Source: Sulfoacidibacillus ferrooxidans (GTDB lineage: Bacteria; Bacillota; Bacilli; Alicyclobacillales; SLC66). From it: a stretch of 51,642 nucleotides of DNA. The notes under the pieces are model-generated. The model was not told the DNA's origin and ran no database searches. It saw only the letters and a list, made by a program, of their open reading frames with translations. Where the stretch lies: NCBI RefSeq assembly GCF_022606465.1, contig NZ_JALBUF010000013.1, forward strand, positions 1-51,642. Direction: 5' to 3'. The position numbers and the translations under genes were made by a program. Below, piece by piece: positions 35,933 through 44,174 of the stretch (the stretch's first letter is position 1; the number at the start of each line of letters is the position of its first letter).

Positions 35933-36450
35933 AAAGTGGACAGGACGAACTGAGAATGTAAAATAAAATTATTCGAGGTGATGATCGTGCGAAAACCCTT
36001 TGATCGAGATTTTAGGTTAAATGCGGTCCAAATGGTGACACAGCAAGGCAAGTCGGATCCCAAGGCACACTTGATTTAGGCATTTAGCCGAAGACGATAC
36101 ACGGATTGGTTCAACAGTATAAGGAGGATTTTGTCTCTTCATTTGTTGGAATTCGCCATTTAAAACCTGATGCACAAGCACTCCGTGAACTGGAGCAAGA
36201 AAACCGTGACTTGCGAGAGGAGGATGCAATTTTAAAAAAGGCCATGTGCATCAACGCATTCAACCGGAGATAAAGTGCCACTTTATCAAAGAAAATCGCT
36301 CCAAGTTTCTTATGGAGAAGATGCGCAACGTTTTAAGCGTGTCACAAAGCGGTTACTATCAGTATTTGAAACGATTTATAGCGAATTTTACATCATTTTT
36401 TGGATGTTTACCCGATAGGGAGCAAGGGACTTGGGGTCAAACGAAAAAGA
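35933..36450 (+). mobile_element. IS3-family element remnant
   Basis: orfA starts at about 35984 (VRKPFDRDFRLNAVQMVTQQ). It slips near 36065 and continues as HGLVQQYKEDFVSSFVGIRH to DAILKKAMC. The orfB start (HFIKENRSKFLMEKM, QSGYYQYLKR) follows and is cut near 36380. AAAAGTGGACAG upstream is probably the left end. Most of orfB is missing. Confidence 0.85.
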
Positions 36451-36525
36451 TGTAAAACTGAAAACCTTAAAACATCGATAACAATGAAATTTCGAGATGA
36501 TATGCAAACAAAAGGATGAAAAATT

Positions 36526-36858
36526 ATGATTAAAACAAAAAATAAAGTTATCGGTTCAGGTTTATTATTCATTCTACTTTTAGCACTATTTTTTACATTT
36601 TGGACGATTCAATATCATAATGTGGCAATTCATGCACAGATCCATGTTGGTAAAGAAAACCACTTACCGTCAACAGCTATTTCAATTGTAGGAGTGCGGC
36701 TACTTGGTTCAGAAAGATATTTAAATTTTTTTGGAATCAAAGATTGGAGTATTAATTATCATATTTCAGGTAGATATTATCCACCAAATGAAGCTAATTT
36801 TGTTACAGTAACACAGTGGCCTAATGGAGAATACACGTATGTTCAGCCAAACATATAG
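36526..36858 (+). CDS. Small membrane-anchored protein, unknown
   Basis: The 110-residue product has an N-terminal hydrophobic segment (SGLLFILLLALFFTFWTI) after three lysines, so it is secreted or anchored facing outside. The mature part contains GRYYPPNEANFVTVTQW. The base composition is very AT-rich compared with its neighbours. RBS AAAGGATG precedes ATG. No family is recognised. Confidence 0.65.
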   Translation: MIKTKNKVIGSGLLFILLLALFFTFWTIQYHNVAIHAQIHVGKENHLPSTAISIVGVRLLGSERYLNFFGIKDWSINYHISGRYYPPNEANFVTVTQWPNGEYTYVQPNI

Positions 36859-37217
36859 TTGCCAATGTGGTATTAGGGGTCTGCTCACGAAACGAAGGAA
36901 ATCGTCCGTTAAGACCTTAACTTGTCAAATTTAGGTCAAAGGATGCTGAAACACAACGTCAAAAAATCTAAAAACGAACTCTATTTCAATATCCTTACGT
37001 GAACAAAAGGACTGGCTGGAGAGCTCAAGGGCTACGGAGGCAGGCGCGAGAGGGAACACCCTGAAATTTGTCAAACTCCTATTAGTCTCGGAATTTGATA
37101 GACTGTCAAGAAAGCTATAGATAGAGAAACCCCCCCGAACGCATTGGATGATCATATCATTCATTGCGTTTCAGTCCTTTTTGAGAGACTTGTAGAGAAG
37201 GGAAAAACATGATAAAG
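36859..37217. other. Spacer with possible recombinase debris
   Basis: The + strand reads LREQKDWLESSRATEAGARG and LLVSEFDRLSRK before stops (about 36999-37110). The last piece recalls serine recombinases (E-x-DRLSR), but the match is too short to be sure. Confidence 0.3.
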
Positions 37218-37493
37218 CTATGGATTTTTTAACGTACGATCATGAAGCCCGCAGTTGCGGAGATAGAAAACACCATTGCTTTCATATTGCGAAGTGATCC
37301 TAAGGTCTAGGTTAGCGCTGACCTCAAAAACTCCCCGTGTCCCCTGAACACTCTTGGTTCTAAGTGACGGATGCCTTGGATCGGTCACCAGCAGCTTCAC
37401 TGCTTCGCGAATCACAAACTGGGCTTCTCGATCAATATTTTATAAATTTTTAAAAAATATATCTGTGTAGCTTAGCTGAAACTCACTGTTCAT
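37218..37493 (-). pseudogene. RelE/YafQ-like toxin with internal stop
   Basis: From ATG at 37493 the frame reads MNSEFQLSYTDIFFKNL, then TAA, then NIDREAQFVIREAVKLLVTD and FEVSANLDLRITSQYES up to the stop. The C-terminal part is typical of RelE-type toxins that act on mRNA. A single AAA-to-TAA change would explain the stop. The start overlaps the end of the antitoxin gene, as in working pairs. Confidence 0.75.
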
Positions 37494-37785
37494 TGTGCTT
37501 CATCAGGCGATCCAAAACTGACAATGCCTCATCTGCCCTCAATGGTTTTGTGATCCCGTCCCGTGCTATCTGCTCGTCAACTTCTCTCTCCTCAGACTAC
37601 CATTCCTCGCTCCAGTACCAGGCCTGATCTTTGGGAATGGCCACCGTCGGAATCAGTACGATCTTTCCATCCTCAAGGTGAACTTCAAGAAGATCATCTT
37701 CCTGAAGTCCAAGCTCATCAGCCATAGCTTTTGGTATCGTCACCTGGCTGTTCTTCTTAAAGCGTATAGTCTCTCTCATGCTCAT
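37483..37785 (-). pseudogene. AbrB/MazE-type antitoxin with internal TAG
   Basis: The frame encodes a SpoVT-AbrB swapped-hairpin domain (FKKNSQVTIPKAMADELGLQ, then DDLLEVHLEDGKIVLIP). It hits TAG after WYWSEEW and then continues in frame with EREVDEQIARDGITKPLRAD to 37483. The lost tail is the toxin-binding part in such antitoxins. The adjacent toxin is also broken, so the whole module is dead. Confidence 0.75.
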
Positions 37786-37788
37786 CAC

Positions 37789-38050
37789 TTCTTGTAGTTG
37801 TCGGAAAATTAGAATTTAATACTGTAAGTATATCTTCTTCAAACATGCATGTCCATCACTTGAAACCATGATCCAATTTCGCGCAAGATTACTCCAAGGG
37901 AATCACTTTTGACGCGCACAAAGGTTTTGTGCGGTCTGAGGAGGTGCTGGATTACGTGGTAGAAGTATCGTAACCAGTCAGAGCCTTCTTCTCAAGGGGG
38001 CTTTTGCTGCTTATACTGAAAGAAGGGTGAAACCCTTGGAATAAGACATC
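37789..38050. other. Spacer with 3' end of a lost gene
   Basis: An open stretch ending at TAA 37970-37972 reads GITFDAHKGFVRSEEVLDYV; it looks coding but has no start, and I do not recognise it. AGCC/GGCT with a following TTTT (about 37981-38008) may be its terminator. Confidence 0.3.
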
Positions 38051-38925
38051 ATGCACAAGCCAAGACATACACAAGATCTGGTACTAAAGAATCTTTCACG
38101 CGTCCTCCCTTACGATGCGTTATCTGCCTTGAAAATCGAAGGCGTGCATGTGGTGCAAGCACTCTCAACCGAATGTGCCAAAATTGACATGAAACAAAGT
38201 TTTGCAGACGTGGTATTTGAAGTGGATGATGGGGCATCTTGCACCTTGAATTTCAATCCATTCAAAAACCAAATGTGCATCACTTTTTGCTCTGCGATAG
38301 CTTACTTCATGAGACCTATACTGTACCTATTCGTACTATTGTTTTGTACACTTCTGGAGTGAAGGATGCACCAGAACAGGTGGATGCGGGCACGATTCAG
38401 TAACAGGTAGAAAATGTATTTTTAAGCCACTTCGATGGTGATCATATGTTGGATGAGATCGAACAACACATTTGACATGACGATTGGACCGACCAAGATC
38501 GGATGCGATTAGCCTTTGCTCTGCATATGCGGTATGAGCGAATGACGAAAGAGGACGCGTTCGAACGTACTTTCGACTCATCCAAGCGATTCCTGATTCC
38601 TGATTCCTGATTCCTGATTCCTGATTCCTATGAACAGAGTTTGACAACCATTGTGATGCTTGGGATTAGTGGTCGAATGATGACGGAGGAACAAGAAAAA
38701 CGATTGAAAGAGGCGTTGAAAATGACGAATATTTTAAGAGAGATCATCCAAGAGGCTGAAGATAAGGGAATTAAAGAAGGCCGTGAGAAAGGACTTGAAC
38801 AAGGTCATGAAGAGGAAAAAAGGGATATCGCACGTATGTTGCTAAAACTCGGCGATTCAGTGGAGAAAATATCGAAAGTCACAGGTCTTTCCGTCGAAGT
38901 GGTTGAGCAGATGAAGAACGAATAG
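38051..38925 (+). pseudogene. Rpn-like nuclease gene with expanded 7-nt repeat
   Basis: The protein MHKPRHTQDLVLKNLSRVLP to FEVDDGASCTL slips near 38245 and goes on in other frames as IRTIVLYTSGVKDAPEQVDA and MLDEIEQH, with further stops. It continues to MRLAFALHMRYERMTKEDAF and ends with the coiled-coil tail KGIKEGREKGLEQGHEEEK, typical of Rpn-type proteins. Near the end, six copies of GATTCCT insert codons including TGA. Several lesions are present, so it is inactive now. Confidence 0.75.
38588..38629 (+). repeat. Six tandem GATTCCT units inside a coding frame
   Basis: The 42 bases are exactly six 7-mers. With three units the frame would read KRFLIPDSYEQS; the three extra units add 21 bases, keep the frame, but introduce TGA. 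This is a classic slippage substrate. Confidence 0.95.
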
Positions 38926-39118
38926 ATAAAGCAAGATGAACACCTTGTACCCCTGGATAGGCGGTGTTTTTACATGAAAATGCTCATGGGAAAAGGTGTA
39001 CCTTCCGACTGAATAATGTGGTACATTTAAAAATATTGATGATCGAAAGAGCATAAATTCCCATACTTTAACATGTGATAATATACTGAAATTTCTGCTA
39101 TAGAAAGAAGTCAGAGCG

Positions 39119-39976
39119 ATGTATCAAGATTTTGCAATCGACATGATAACTAAGGATGACGGTCCTGCTTTTCAGAATTTAGCTCAAAGTGTTGGATGGA
39201 ACTTTACGACAGGACAGACGAACTTATTTATTTCTCCTGCTGGTAAGATGTTTGGTTATCGGTTTGAAGGGAACTTAGTTACAAGTGCGGGGATTTACAT
39301 CTACGATTCTGCTCTGGCTTCCTTGGGTGTCGTTATTGTTCATTCGGATTTCCAAAGAATGGGTCTTGGTAAAAGCATCGTGAAACATTGCTTAATTGAA
39401 GCCGAACGGGTTGGGGCACCAGTTATGTTAGTTGCAACAGCACAAGGCTTTCCTCTATATGAGTCGCTTGGATTCCAAGCAATTGGGAATATACATCGTT
39501 TTGAAGTCAGTGAGTCGGTTGAGGATATCAGAGTTAACGAGTCTTTTCAGGTAGACCATGTTGACGAAGGAGACCTCGGTCAACTCATTGAATTAGATGA
39601 GACCGTTATTGGTGCGAATCGAGATCGATTGTATCCTGTTCTCTTTTCAAATATGGATTGTGGTTATGTGGTAAGGAATTCGCAAAATACCATTATAGGA
39701 TTCGGTTTTGCAGTTCATCGCAACAATGTACTCGTGGTCGGTCCAATAGTGGCAGACTCACATAATATCGCACTAATGCTTATAAAAAACTTGGTGTCGG
39801 GTTGGTCAGGTTTAGTGCGTATTGACGTTCCAAGCCAACAAGAAGGATTTATGAAAGACCTTTTAACGTATGGTTTTAAAGAAAAAATGGTATCTCCAAT
39901 CATGATTCTTAATGCACAAGACCTTGGCGGAAAACGTGACCAACTATACGGAATCGCTGATCCTGTATTTGGTTAA
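39119..39976 (+). CDS. Two-domain GNAT N-acetyltransferase
   Basis: The 285-residue protein has an N-terminal GNAT domain (GVVIVHSDFQRMGLGKSIV with loop QRMGLG, then MLVATAQGFPLYESLGF). A C-terminal domain of about 140 residues starts at VDHVDEGDLGQLIELDETVI. This resembles the GNATs with an acetyltransferase_18-like C-domain. It is complete and opens the second array block. ATG follows AAAGAAG; TTTAAC and GATAATATACT upstream may be the promoter. Confidence 0.85.
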   Translation: MYQDFAIDMITKDDGPAFQNLAQSVGWNFTTGQTNLFISPAGKMFGYRFEGNLVTSAGIYIYDSALASLGVVIVHSDFQRMGLGKSIVKHCLIEAERVGAPVMLVATAQGFPLYESLGFQAIGNIHRFEVSESVEDIRVNESFQVDHVDEGDLGQLIELDETVIGANRDRLYPVLFSNMDCGYVVRNSQNTIIGFGFAVHRNNVLVVGPIVADSHNIALMLIKNLVSGWSGLVRIDVPSQQEGFMKDLLTYGFKEKMVSPIMILNAQDLGGKRDQLYGIADPVFG

Positions 39977-40003
39977 ATGCAATATTTGCTATTGAACATA
40001 AGA

Positions 40004-40087
40004 GGACGCAAATTCAGGAGCCATTAGGCCCACCTGTTGTATGATTATACGGTTGCGTACGCTTTCGGGATCTTGCGCAATAGCGGT
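40004..40087 (+). repeat. Array repeat, type A copy 4
   Basis: ACGCAAATTCAGGAGCCATTAG is shortened here as CGCAAATTC for the left arm, and GGATCTTGCGC is the right. The centre is CCCACCTGTTGTATGATT then ACGGTTGCGTACGCTTT. The inner stem has one mismatch compared with copies 3 and 5. Confidence 0.85.
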
Positions 40088-40142
40088 TTAACCGGTAAAA
40101 CCAGAATAGCCAGTTGAAATGGCGCTTCATGAGGAGGATATG

Positions 40143-40586
40143 ATGGAATACAAGGCTTTTACGAATTTGGAAGTGGAATCTGATTGGTATCAGAGTATGT
40201 GTTCATTGCATAGTACCATCTTCAAGTTAAAAAGTCCTGATTCCATAAAGGAAGAACTGTATGTCAGGCCCATTTTTCTTGTGCTTATTGCCTTAGACAA
40301 CGAACACGTCGTCGGGTATAAAATCGGTTATCAAGACCGTAGAACTCGGTTTTACAGTTGGTTAGGTGGTGTAAATTCAGAATACCGAGGTCAAGGGATA
40401 GCATCAGAACTCATGAGAAGACAACATGTATGGTGTGAAAGTCAAGGATACGATGTGGTACGCACACAAACGAAAAACAAATGGCGAAGCATGCTCATTT
40501 TAAATTTGAGACATGGTTTTGATGTTGTTGGGACGTACACCGACGAAAAGGGAGAACCGAAAATCATTTTGGAGAAGAGACTTTAA
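40143..40586 (+). CDS. GNAT N-acetyltransferase
   Basis: The 147-residue product has SWLGGVNSEYRGQGIASELM with loop RGQGIA, followed by TKNKWRSMLILNLRHGFDVV. ATG 40143 lies five bases after GAGGAGG; ATG 40140 is too close. It is a single-gene unit between two repeats. The substrate is unknown. Confidence 0.85.
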   Translation: MEYKAFTNLEVESDWYQSMCSLHSTIFKLKSPDSIKEELYVRPIFLVLIALDNEHVVGYKIGYQDRRTRFYSWLGGVNSEYRGQGIASELMRRQHVWCESQGYDVVRTQTKNKWRSMLILNLRHGFDVVGTYTDEKGEPKIILEKRL

Positions 40587-40597
40587 TACCTTCGTGC

Positions 40598-40670
40598 GCT
40601 TGCATAAAAATTCATGGGTGAAACCCTAAGCTTTATTAAGCTTTCGGAGCAGAAGAGTTTAAGAAGGAAA
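40598..40670 (+). repeat. Array intergenic repeat
   Basis: GCTTGCATAAAAATTCATGG is the first box and very close to an ARG box. CTTTCGGAGCAGAAGAG is the second. An extended -10 (TGGTATAAT, 40695-40703) follows and serves the esterase gene. Confidence 0.8.
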
Positions 40671-40743
40671 TTCCGTCAATTTTACCAAATGCACTGGTAT
40701 AATAGCTTTATTTGAGTCAATGAACGTACGGGGAGGTGTCTCA

Positions 40744-41526
40744 ATGCTAGATGAGTTTTCAATTCTCATCACTCCATTCAACATAGAGAGAACTATCCGA
40801 GTTTATCTGCCACAAAATTATTACACAAGCAAAGAGAACTATCCAGTGCTATACATGCATGATGGAAAAAACGTTTTTCGTGACAAAGTAGCCATCGGTG
40901 GGGTCAGTTTAGGATTAGAATCTTATCTGGAGCAAATTGGCTTGAAACTTATTGTGGTAGGTATTGATGCAAATGTGTCTCGTGAAGAGAGAGTGAACGA
41001 ATACTGTCCTTGGGTAAATGGTGCATTCAGTAAAGCGGTTCTAGGTGATGACAGCGCATTAGGAGGAAAGGGTGAAGTGTACGTTGACTTTATCGTACAT
41101 GAATTGAAGCCTATTGTGGATCATAAATACCGCACTTCCCCAAATAAGACCTACATGGGTGGAGTCTCGTTAGGGGGACTCATTTCTACTTTTGCTGCCT
41201 GCCGTTATCCCCATATTTTCACAAGGGTTGCTGGCGTGTCTTCTGCTTTTTATCGGAACCAGGAAGAAATTGAGAACTTGCTTCGTCAATCTGATATGTC
41301 CTCAATCGAACAATTTTATCTGGATTGCGGAACAAAAGAAGCAGGCGAAGAAGACAGTATTAGTACTGCCTTTGTAAATTCAAACGAAGCCGTATATGAA
41401 ATCTTGAGAAACAAAATTCCTCGCACAAAATTCCAAGTCGTTTCTGATGCAAAACATAATTACGAAGACTTTAGAAAAAGGGTTCCTGAAATTTTTTCAT
41501 TCTTGTTTTCGGACATACTTGGTTAA
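40744..41526 (+). CDS. Esterase-D/enterochelin-esterase-like hydrolase
   Basis: The 260-residue alpha/beta hydrolase of the esterase family (PF00756 type) has VLYMHDGKNVF, then the nucleophile elbow GGVSLGG (S142) and a late His in DAKHNYEDF. Such enzymes cleave carboxylic or siderophore esters; here it is probably cytosolic, as there is no signal peptide. ATG at 40744 follows GGGGAGGTG. Confidence 0.85.
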   Translation: MLDEFSILITPFNIERTIRVYLPQNYYTSKENYPVLYMHDGKNVFRDKVAIGGVSLGLESYLEQIGLKLIVVGIDANVSREERVNEYCPWVNGAFSKAVLGDDSALGGKGEVYVDFIVHELKPIVDHKYRTSPNKTYMGGVSLGGLISTFAACRYPHIFTRVAGVSSAFYRNQEEIENLLRQSDMSSIEQFYLDCGTKEAGEEDSISTAFVNSNEAVYEILRNKIPRTKFQVVSDAKHNYEDFRKRVPEIFSFLFSDILG

Positions 41527-41629
41527 TGCTCACTGAATTGGTGATTTTCTATCTTTAACTGCGGGTGAATACAATAGCAGCAGTAGGCTCCCTTCCTCAG
41601 GTAACGGGGGAAAGAAAGATGGCGGCTGC

Positions 41630-41705
41630 ATCGGGAATTGCGTAAACATTCAGTGTAGACAAGTCATCGTTATGGGGCTATCGGGGCGTAGTCTGCAATA
41701 ACGGT
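41630..41705 (+). repeat. Array repeat with perfect 6-bp hairpin
   Basis: AATTGCGTAAACATTCAG is the first box. CGTTAT (41668-41673) pairs with ATAACG (41698-41703), with an inner GGCTA/TAGTC stem, and the loop holds TCGGGGCG. Confidence 0.75.
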
Positions 41706-41745
41706 TCTTTCAAATTAATTGAGTTTCCGCATATGGGGTGGAGCT

Positions 41746-42339
41746 GTGACAGGGAATTATGACAAGTTAGTTAGCGTCATTCTGGAGCGGTATTGCGGTG
41801 AACGGCTCATCATCGGTGTCGATGGGTTGAGTCGAGCTGGCAAAACCACTGTTGTGAGTTTATTGCAGCAAGGTATAATCGAGACGGGGCAAGATGTTTG
41901 CGTCTTCCATATTGACGATCATATTGTGGAACGCAAGAAGCGATATGACACGGGATTTTCCCAGTGGCAGGAGTATTACAATTTTCAATGGGATGTCGGG
42001 TATTTGAGGCAGAATTTGTTTGGCAAATTACGAGACGCATTAGAAATAGATCTCCCGTTTTACGACTCTGAACGTGACGAAATAACCATGAGAATGGTTG
42101 TAATACCAAGCGATTGCATCGTGATCATGGAAGGTGTATTTCTTCAACGTGAAGAGTGGCGGCAGTTCTTTGATTTCGTTGTGTATCTGGATTGTAAAAG
42201 AGAAACACGTTTCCAACGTGAATCGGCACGCACCAGGGAACAAATTGAGAAGTTTAAAACAAGGTATTGGAAAGCGGAGGACCACTATTTAGAGACAGTA
42301 AGTCCGTTGTCCACTGCGGACATGATTATTAGTTCTTGA
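41746..42339 (+). CDS. P-loop kinase, uridine-kinase-like
   Basis: The 197-residue protein has Walker A GLSRAGKT (G27-T34) after the strand LIIGVD, FHIDDHIVERKKRYDTG and the lid-like RFQRESARTREQ. This matches small nucleoside/AAA kinases of the uridine kinase group. The substrate may be a nucleoside, vitamin or drug. GTG start at 41746 follows GGGGTGGAG. Confidence 0.8.
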   Translation: MTGNYDKLVSVILERYCGERLIIGVDGLSRAGKTTVVSLLQQGIIETGQDVCVFHIDDHIVERKKRYDTGFSQWQEYYNFQWDVGYLRQNLFGKLRDALEIDLPFYDSERDEITMRMVVIPSDCIVIMEGVFLQREEWRQFFDFVVYLDCKRETRFQRESARTREQIEKFKTRYWKAEDHYLETVSPLSTADMIISS

Positions 42340-42379
42340 TACATTTGAGCGAGACCCGAATAAGGCATGATCGAACCTT

Positions 42380-42455
42380 AATTGCATGAATATTCATTTA
42401 ATAAGTACCGCTACTTATTGAACATCTTGGCCGGATTATCCTAAAGCGAGCTAAA
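42380..42455 (+). repeat. Array intergenic repeat
   Basis: AATTGCATGAATATTCATT is the first box, a nearly ideal ARG-box-like palindrome. AATAAGTA-CCGC-TACTTATT (42400-42419) is a perfect hairpin. The second box is TTGGCCGGATTATCC. Confidence 0.85.
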
Positions 42456-42498
42456 CTATTTTGTAAATAGTGAGTGGGCAGATGGTTAGAAAATTTAA

Positions 42499-42531
42499 CA
42501 CTGGAGGGTGCTCAATGAGCACCCTCCAGTG
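42499..42531. terminator. Perfect 15-bp bidirectional terminator
   Basis: CACTGGAGGGTGCTC pairs perfectly with its complement over three bases. It ends two bases from the minus-strand methyltransferase stop codon, and TTAAATTTTC follows in that direction. Confidence 0.9.
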
Positions 42532-42533
42532 GA

Positions 42534-43346
42534 CTATCGTGACAGAGGTTTAACGGCTTTTAGTGAGAAAAGCAAAGGGATTTGATGGTTTTGTTTGAGC
42601 CACCAATACTCTTCCTGCTTTTCCATGAGCCCTGGATACTTGTTATACATACAGTACGGAAACTCATGAAACTGATCTACATTCAAGCCAGATGAGAGTA
42701 TGGACGCAAAAATGTCAGCTAACGTGTGATCCCATTGATAACTCCCTGCATTTTTTACTTCTTGAATATCTCCAGTATAGGAACGTTTGCTTTCCCAATA
42801 AAGCGGGTTGCCATCTGAAAAATAGCTGTATCTTTGTTTAAGTTCGCCATCCTCAGCAACATCAAATACATTGGTTAAGGGATGTTCTTCGACGATGTAG
42901 AATGTTCCACCAGGCTTCAAGTATCGGTATATAATTTTTGCCCACTCGTTAAGGTTTTCAAGCCAACAAAGGACCCCATACGAAGTGAACACAATGTCAA
43001 ACTCATCGTCCAGAACCGTTGGCAACGAAAAAATATCAGAACAGACAAATTGAGCATCCATTCCAGCTTGGGTGTTAAGTTCCTTTGCAAGCTCTATGGC
43101 TTTATCTGAAAGATCAACGCCAGTTACCTTCGCCCCCCGCCGAGCCCACGATAAAGAATCAAGACCGAAATGACATTGTAGATGCAGCAATCGCTTGCCC
43201 TGGACATTTGGCAGTTCCTGCCGTTCTATAGATTTCAGCGTCGATCGACCCATTAGAAAGTCTTTCACACCATAGAAATCCGATTGGCTGTGAATACTGA
43301 CCAGTTCGTTCCAACGGGCTCTATTTGTGTCAATATATTGTTTCAT
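42534..43346 (-). CDS. Class I SAM-dependent methyltransferase
   Basis: The 270-residue enzyme has the motif I variant LLHLQCHFGLDSLSWARRG, then VTGVDLSDKAIELAKEL and FDIVFTSYGVLCWL. This pattern is common in Bacillales resistance-type or unassigned methyltransferases. ATG 43346 follows AAAGGGG. It is the only minus-strand gene in the right-hand array. Its long leader contains a small ORF and a terminator hairpin, suggesting regulated transcription. The substrate is unknown. Confidence 0.85.
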   Translation of the reverse strand: MKQYIDTNRARWNELVSIHSQSDFYGVKDFLMGRSTLKSIERQELPNVQGKRLLHLQCHFGLDSLSWARRGAKVTGVDLSDKAIELAKELNTQAGMDAQFVCSDIFSLPTVLDDEFDIVFTSYGVLCWLENLNEWAKIIYRYLKPGGTFYIVEEHPLTNVFDVAEDGELKQRYSYFSDGNPLYWESKRSYTGDIQEVKNAGSYQWDHTLADIFASILSSGLNVDQFHEFPYCMYNKYPGLMEKQEEYWWLKQNHQIPLLFSLKAVKPLSR

Positions 43347-43389
43347 CAAGATTATCCCCTTTAATTGCAAGTGTTTCTGTGTTAATTAA

Positions 43390-43423
43390 AGAGCCGTTAA
43401 AGGTAACAACCCTTAACGGCTCT
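43390..43423 (-). terminator. Leader terminator hairpin
   Basis: AGAGCCGTTAA pairs perfectly with TTAACGGCTCT. On the minus strand the stem is followed by TTTAATTAA, so it can stop transcription before the methyltransferase gene. Confidence 0.7.
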
Positions 43424-43448
43424 ATGGTAGAACGCTTGCACGGAGAAT

Positions 43449-43571
43449 TTACTCACCGTCAGGAGCAAGCACGCTAACGAGATGACCGAAAAAGGGCATA
43501 CGTATCCCATTCTGAATTACTGCGGGTCCAAATAACAGCACAGGGAACCGATGTGGCATCCTCATTAGCAT
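43449..43571 (-). CDS. Putative 40-residue leader peptide
   Basis: ATG at 43571 lies six bases after AGGAG and encodes MLMRMPHRFPVLLFGPAVIQ, ending ...LVSVLAPDGE. A competing ATG at 43575 with the same RBS region gives a 33-residue peptide (MYANEDATSVPCAV...). Whichever is used, translation runs right up to the terminator hairpin region, as needed for stalling-based control. Confidence 0.4.
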   Translation of the reverse strand: MLMRMPHRFPVLLFGPAVIQNGIRMPFFGHLVSVLAPDGE

Positions 43572-43600
43572 ACATCACTCCTCTCCTTTAGTTGCCTTTT

Positions 43601-43629
43601 AGTGTATAGAAATCAGAGTAAAGAGTCAA
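43601..43629 (-). promoter_or_regulatory. Promoter of the methyltransferase leader
   Basis: Minus strand TTGACT (43629-43624) and TACACT (43606-43601) are spaced exactly 17 bases apart, a good vegetative-type promoter, about 25 bases upstream of the leader ORF. Confidence 0.65.
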
Positions 43630-43640
43630 CGGATTGTGTA

Positions 43641-43885
43641 TGTTGCCAAACAGTCGCGGAACTCAGAGTGGAAAACAATGATAATTCCTAGAGGGATTCA
43701 TAAAGAATACCTTGTTCAAATGAATAACATATGTAGTCAAAAATACATATTGAATCACTTCCGATATTAGGCTAACGGGCGCATTAGTTCAAAGATGCAG
43801 GTGATCAATCTAGGGCTGCACTCCTACAATCCTTAGCTCCAACCACGGTTAGGGCGAGATCCACCGCTTCCGCAGTGGTCAAACA
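43641..43885. other. Spacer with partial type A repeat head
   Basis: GGCTAACGGGCGCATTAG (43769-43786) matches the left arm of type A copy 3 (ACTAACGGGCGCAAA), but the central and right arms are not recognisable. No gene is visible. Confidence 0.4.
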
Positions 43886-43924
43886 GTTTACGCAAGGATA
43901 TATTATGTATATCCTTGCGTAAAC
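43886..43924 (+). promoter_or_regulatory. 17-bp palindromic operator upstream of mazE
   Basis: GTTTACGCAAGGATATA and its perfect complement are separated by TTATG, and the palindrome ends 19 bases before the mazE start. Such long inverted repeats upstream of mazEF are typical binding sites of the antitoxin or the complex, so conditional autoregulation is likely. It overlaps likely -10 sequence. Confidence 0.75.
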
Positions 43925-43943
43925 GTGAAAAGGGGAGATTTCT

Positions 43944-44174
43944 ATGCAGGCGCGTGTATCGAAGTGGGGAAACAGCTTGGGAATTAGAATTCCGGTAATG
44001 GCTGCTGAGGAAATGAGCCTCTCTGACGGAGAAGTTGTGGAATTGATCTTTCGAGATGGGGAGATCATCATCAAAAAGCAAGAATCCACGTTGGAGGATC
44101 TGGTCACACAGATCACGAGAGACAATCGGCATGATGAGACGGATTTTGGAACGGTGGGGCGGGAATTACTATGA
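43944..44174 (+). CDS. mazE: MazE antitoxin
   Basis: The 76-residue protein starts MQARVSKWGNSLGIRIPVMA, the classic MazE/AbrB-fold start. It ends with the toxin-neutralising tail (DNRHDETDFGTVGRELL). ATG follows AGGGGAG. The stop overlaps the mazF start (ATGA), so the two are translationally coupled. The operator palindrome upstream supports self-repression. Confidence 0.93.
   Translation: MQARVSKWGNSLGIRIPVMAAEEMSLSDGEVVELIFRDGEIIIKKQESTLEDLVTQITRDNRHDETDFGTVGRELL

Larger units (their letters stand above)
43347..43640 (-). promoter_or_regulatory. Leader region of methyltransferase gene (attenuator candidate)
   Basis: In transcription order the leader has a promoter at 43629-43601, a short ORF with a strong RBS, and a GC-rich hairpin with T-run at 43423-43390. 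The gene start follows about 45 nt later. The order promoter, leader peptide, terminator, resistance-type gene is that of ribosome-mediated attenuators. No known leader family is claimed. Confidence 0.6.

Noticed and set aside
36999-37110. Serine recombinase gene
   Set aside because: Only a few residues (EFDRLSR) fit; stops on all sides and no catalytic Ser region. Kept only as possible debris.
38336-38647. Minus-strand frame containing NQESGIR repeats
   Set aside because: It is the antisense reading of the GATTCCT heptamer tract in the Rpn-like gene.
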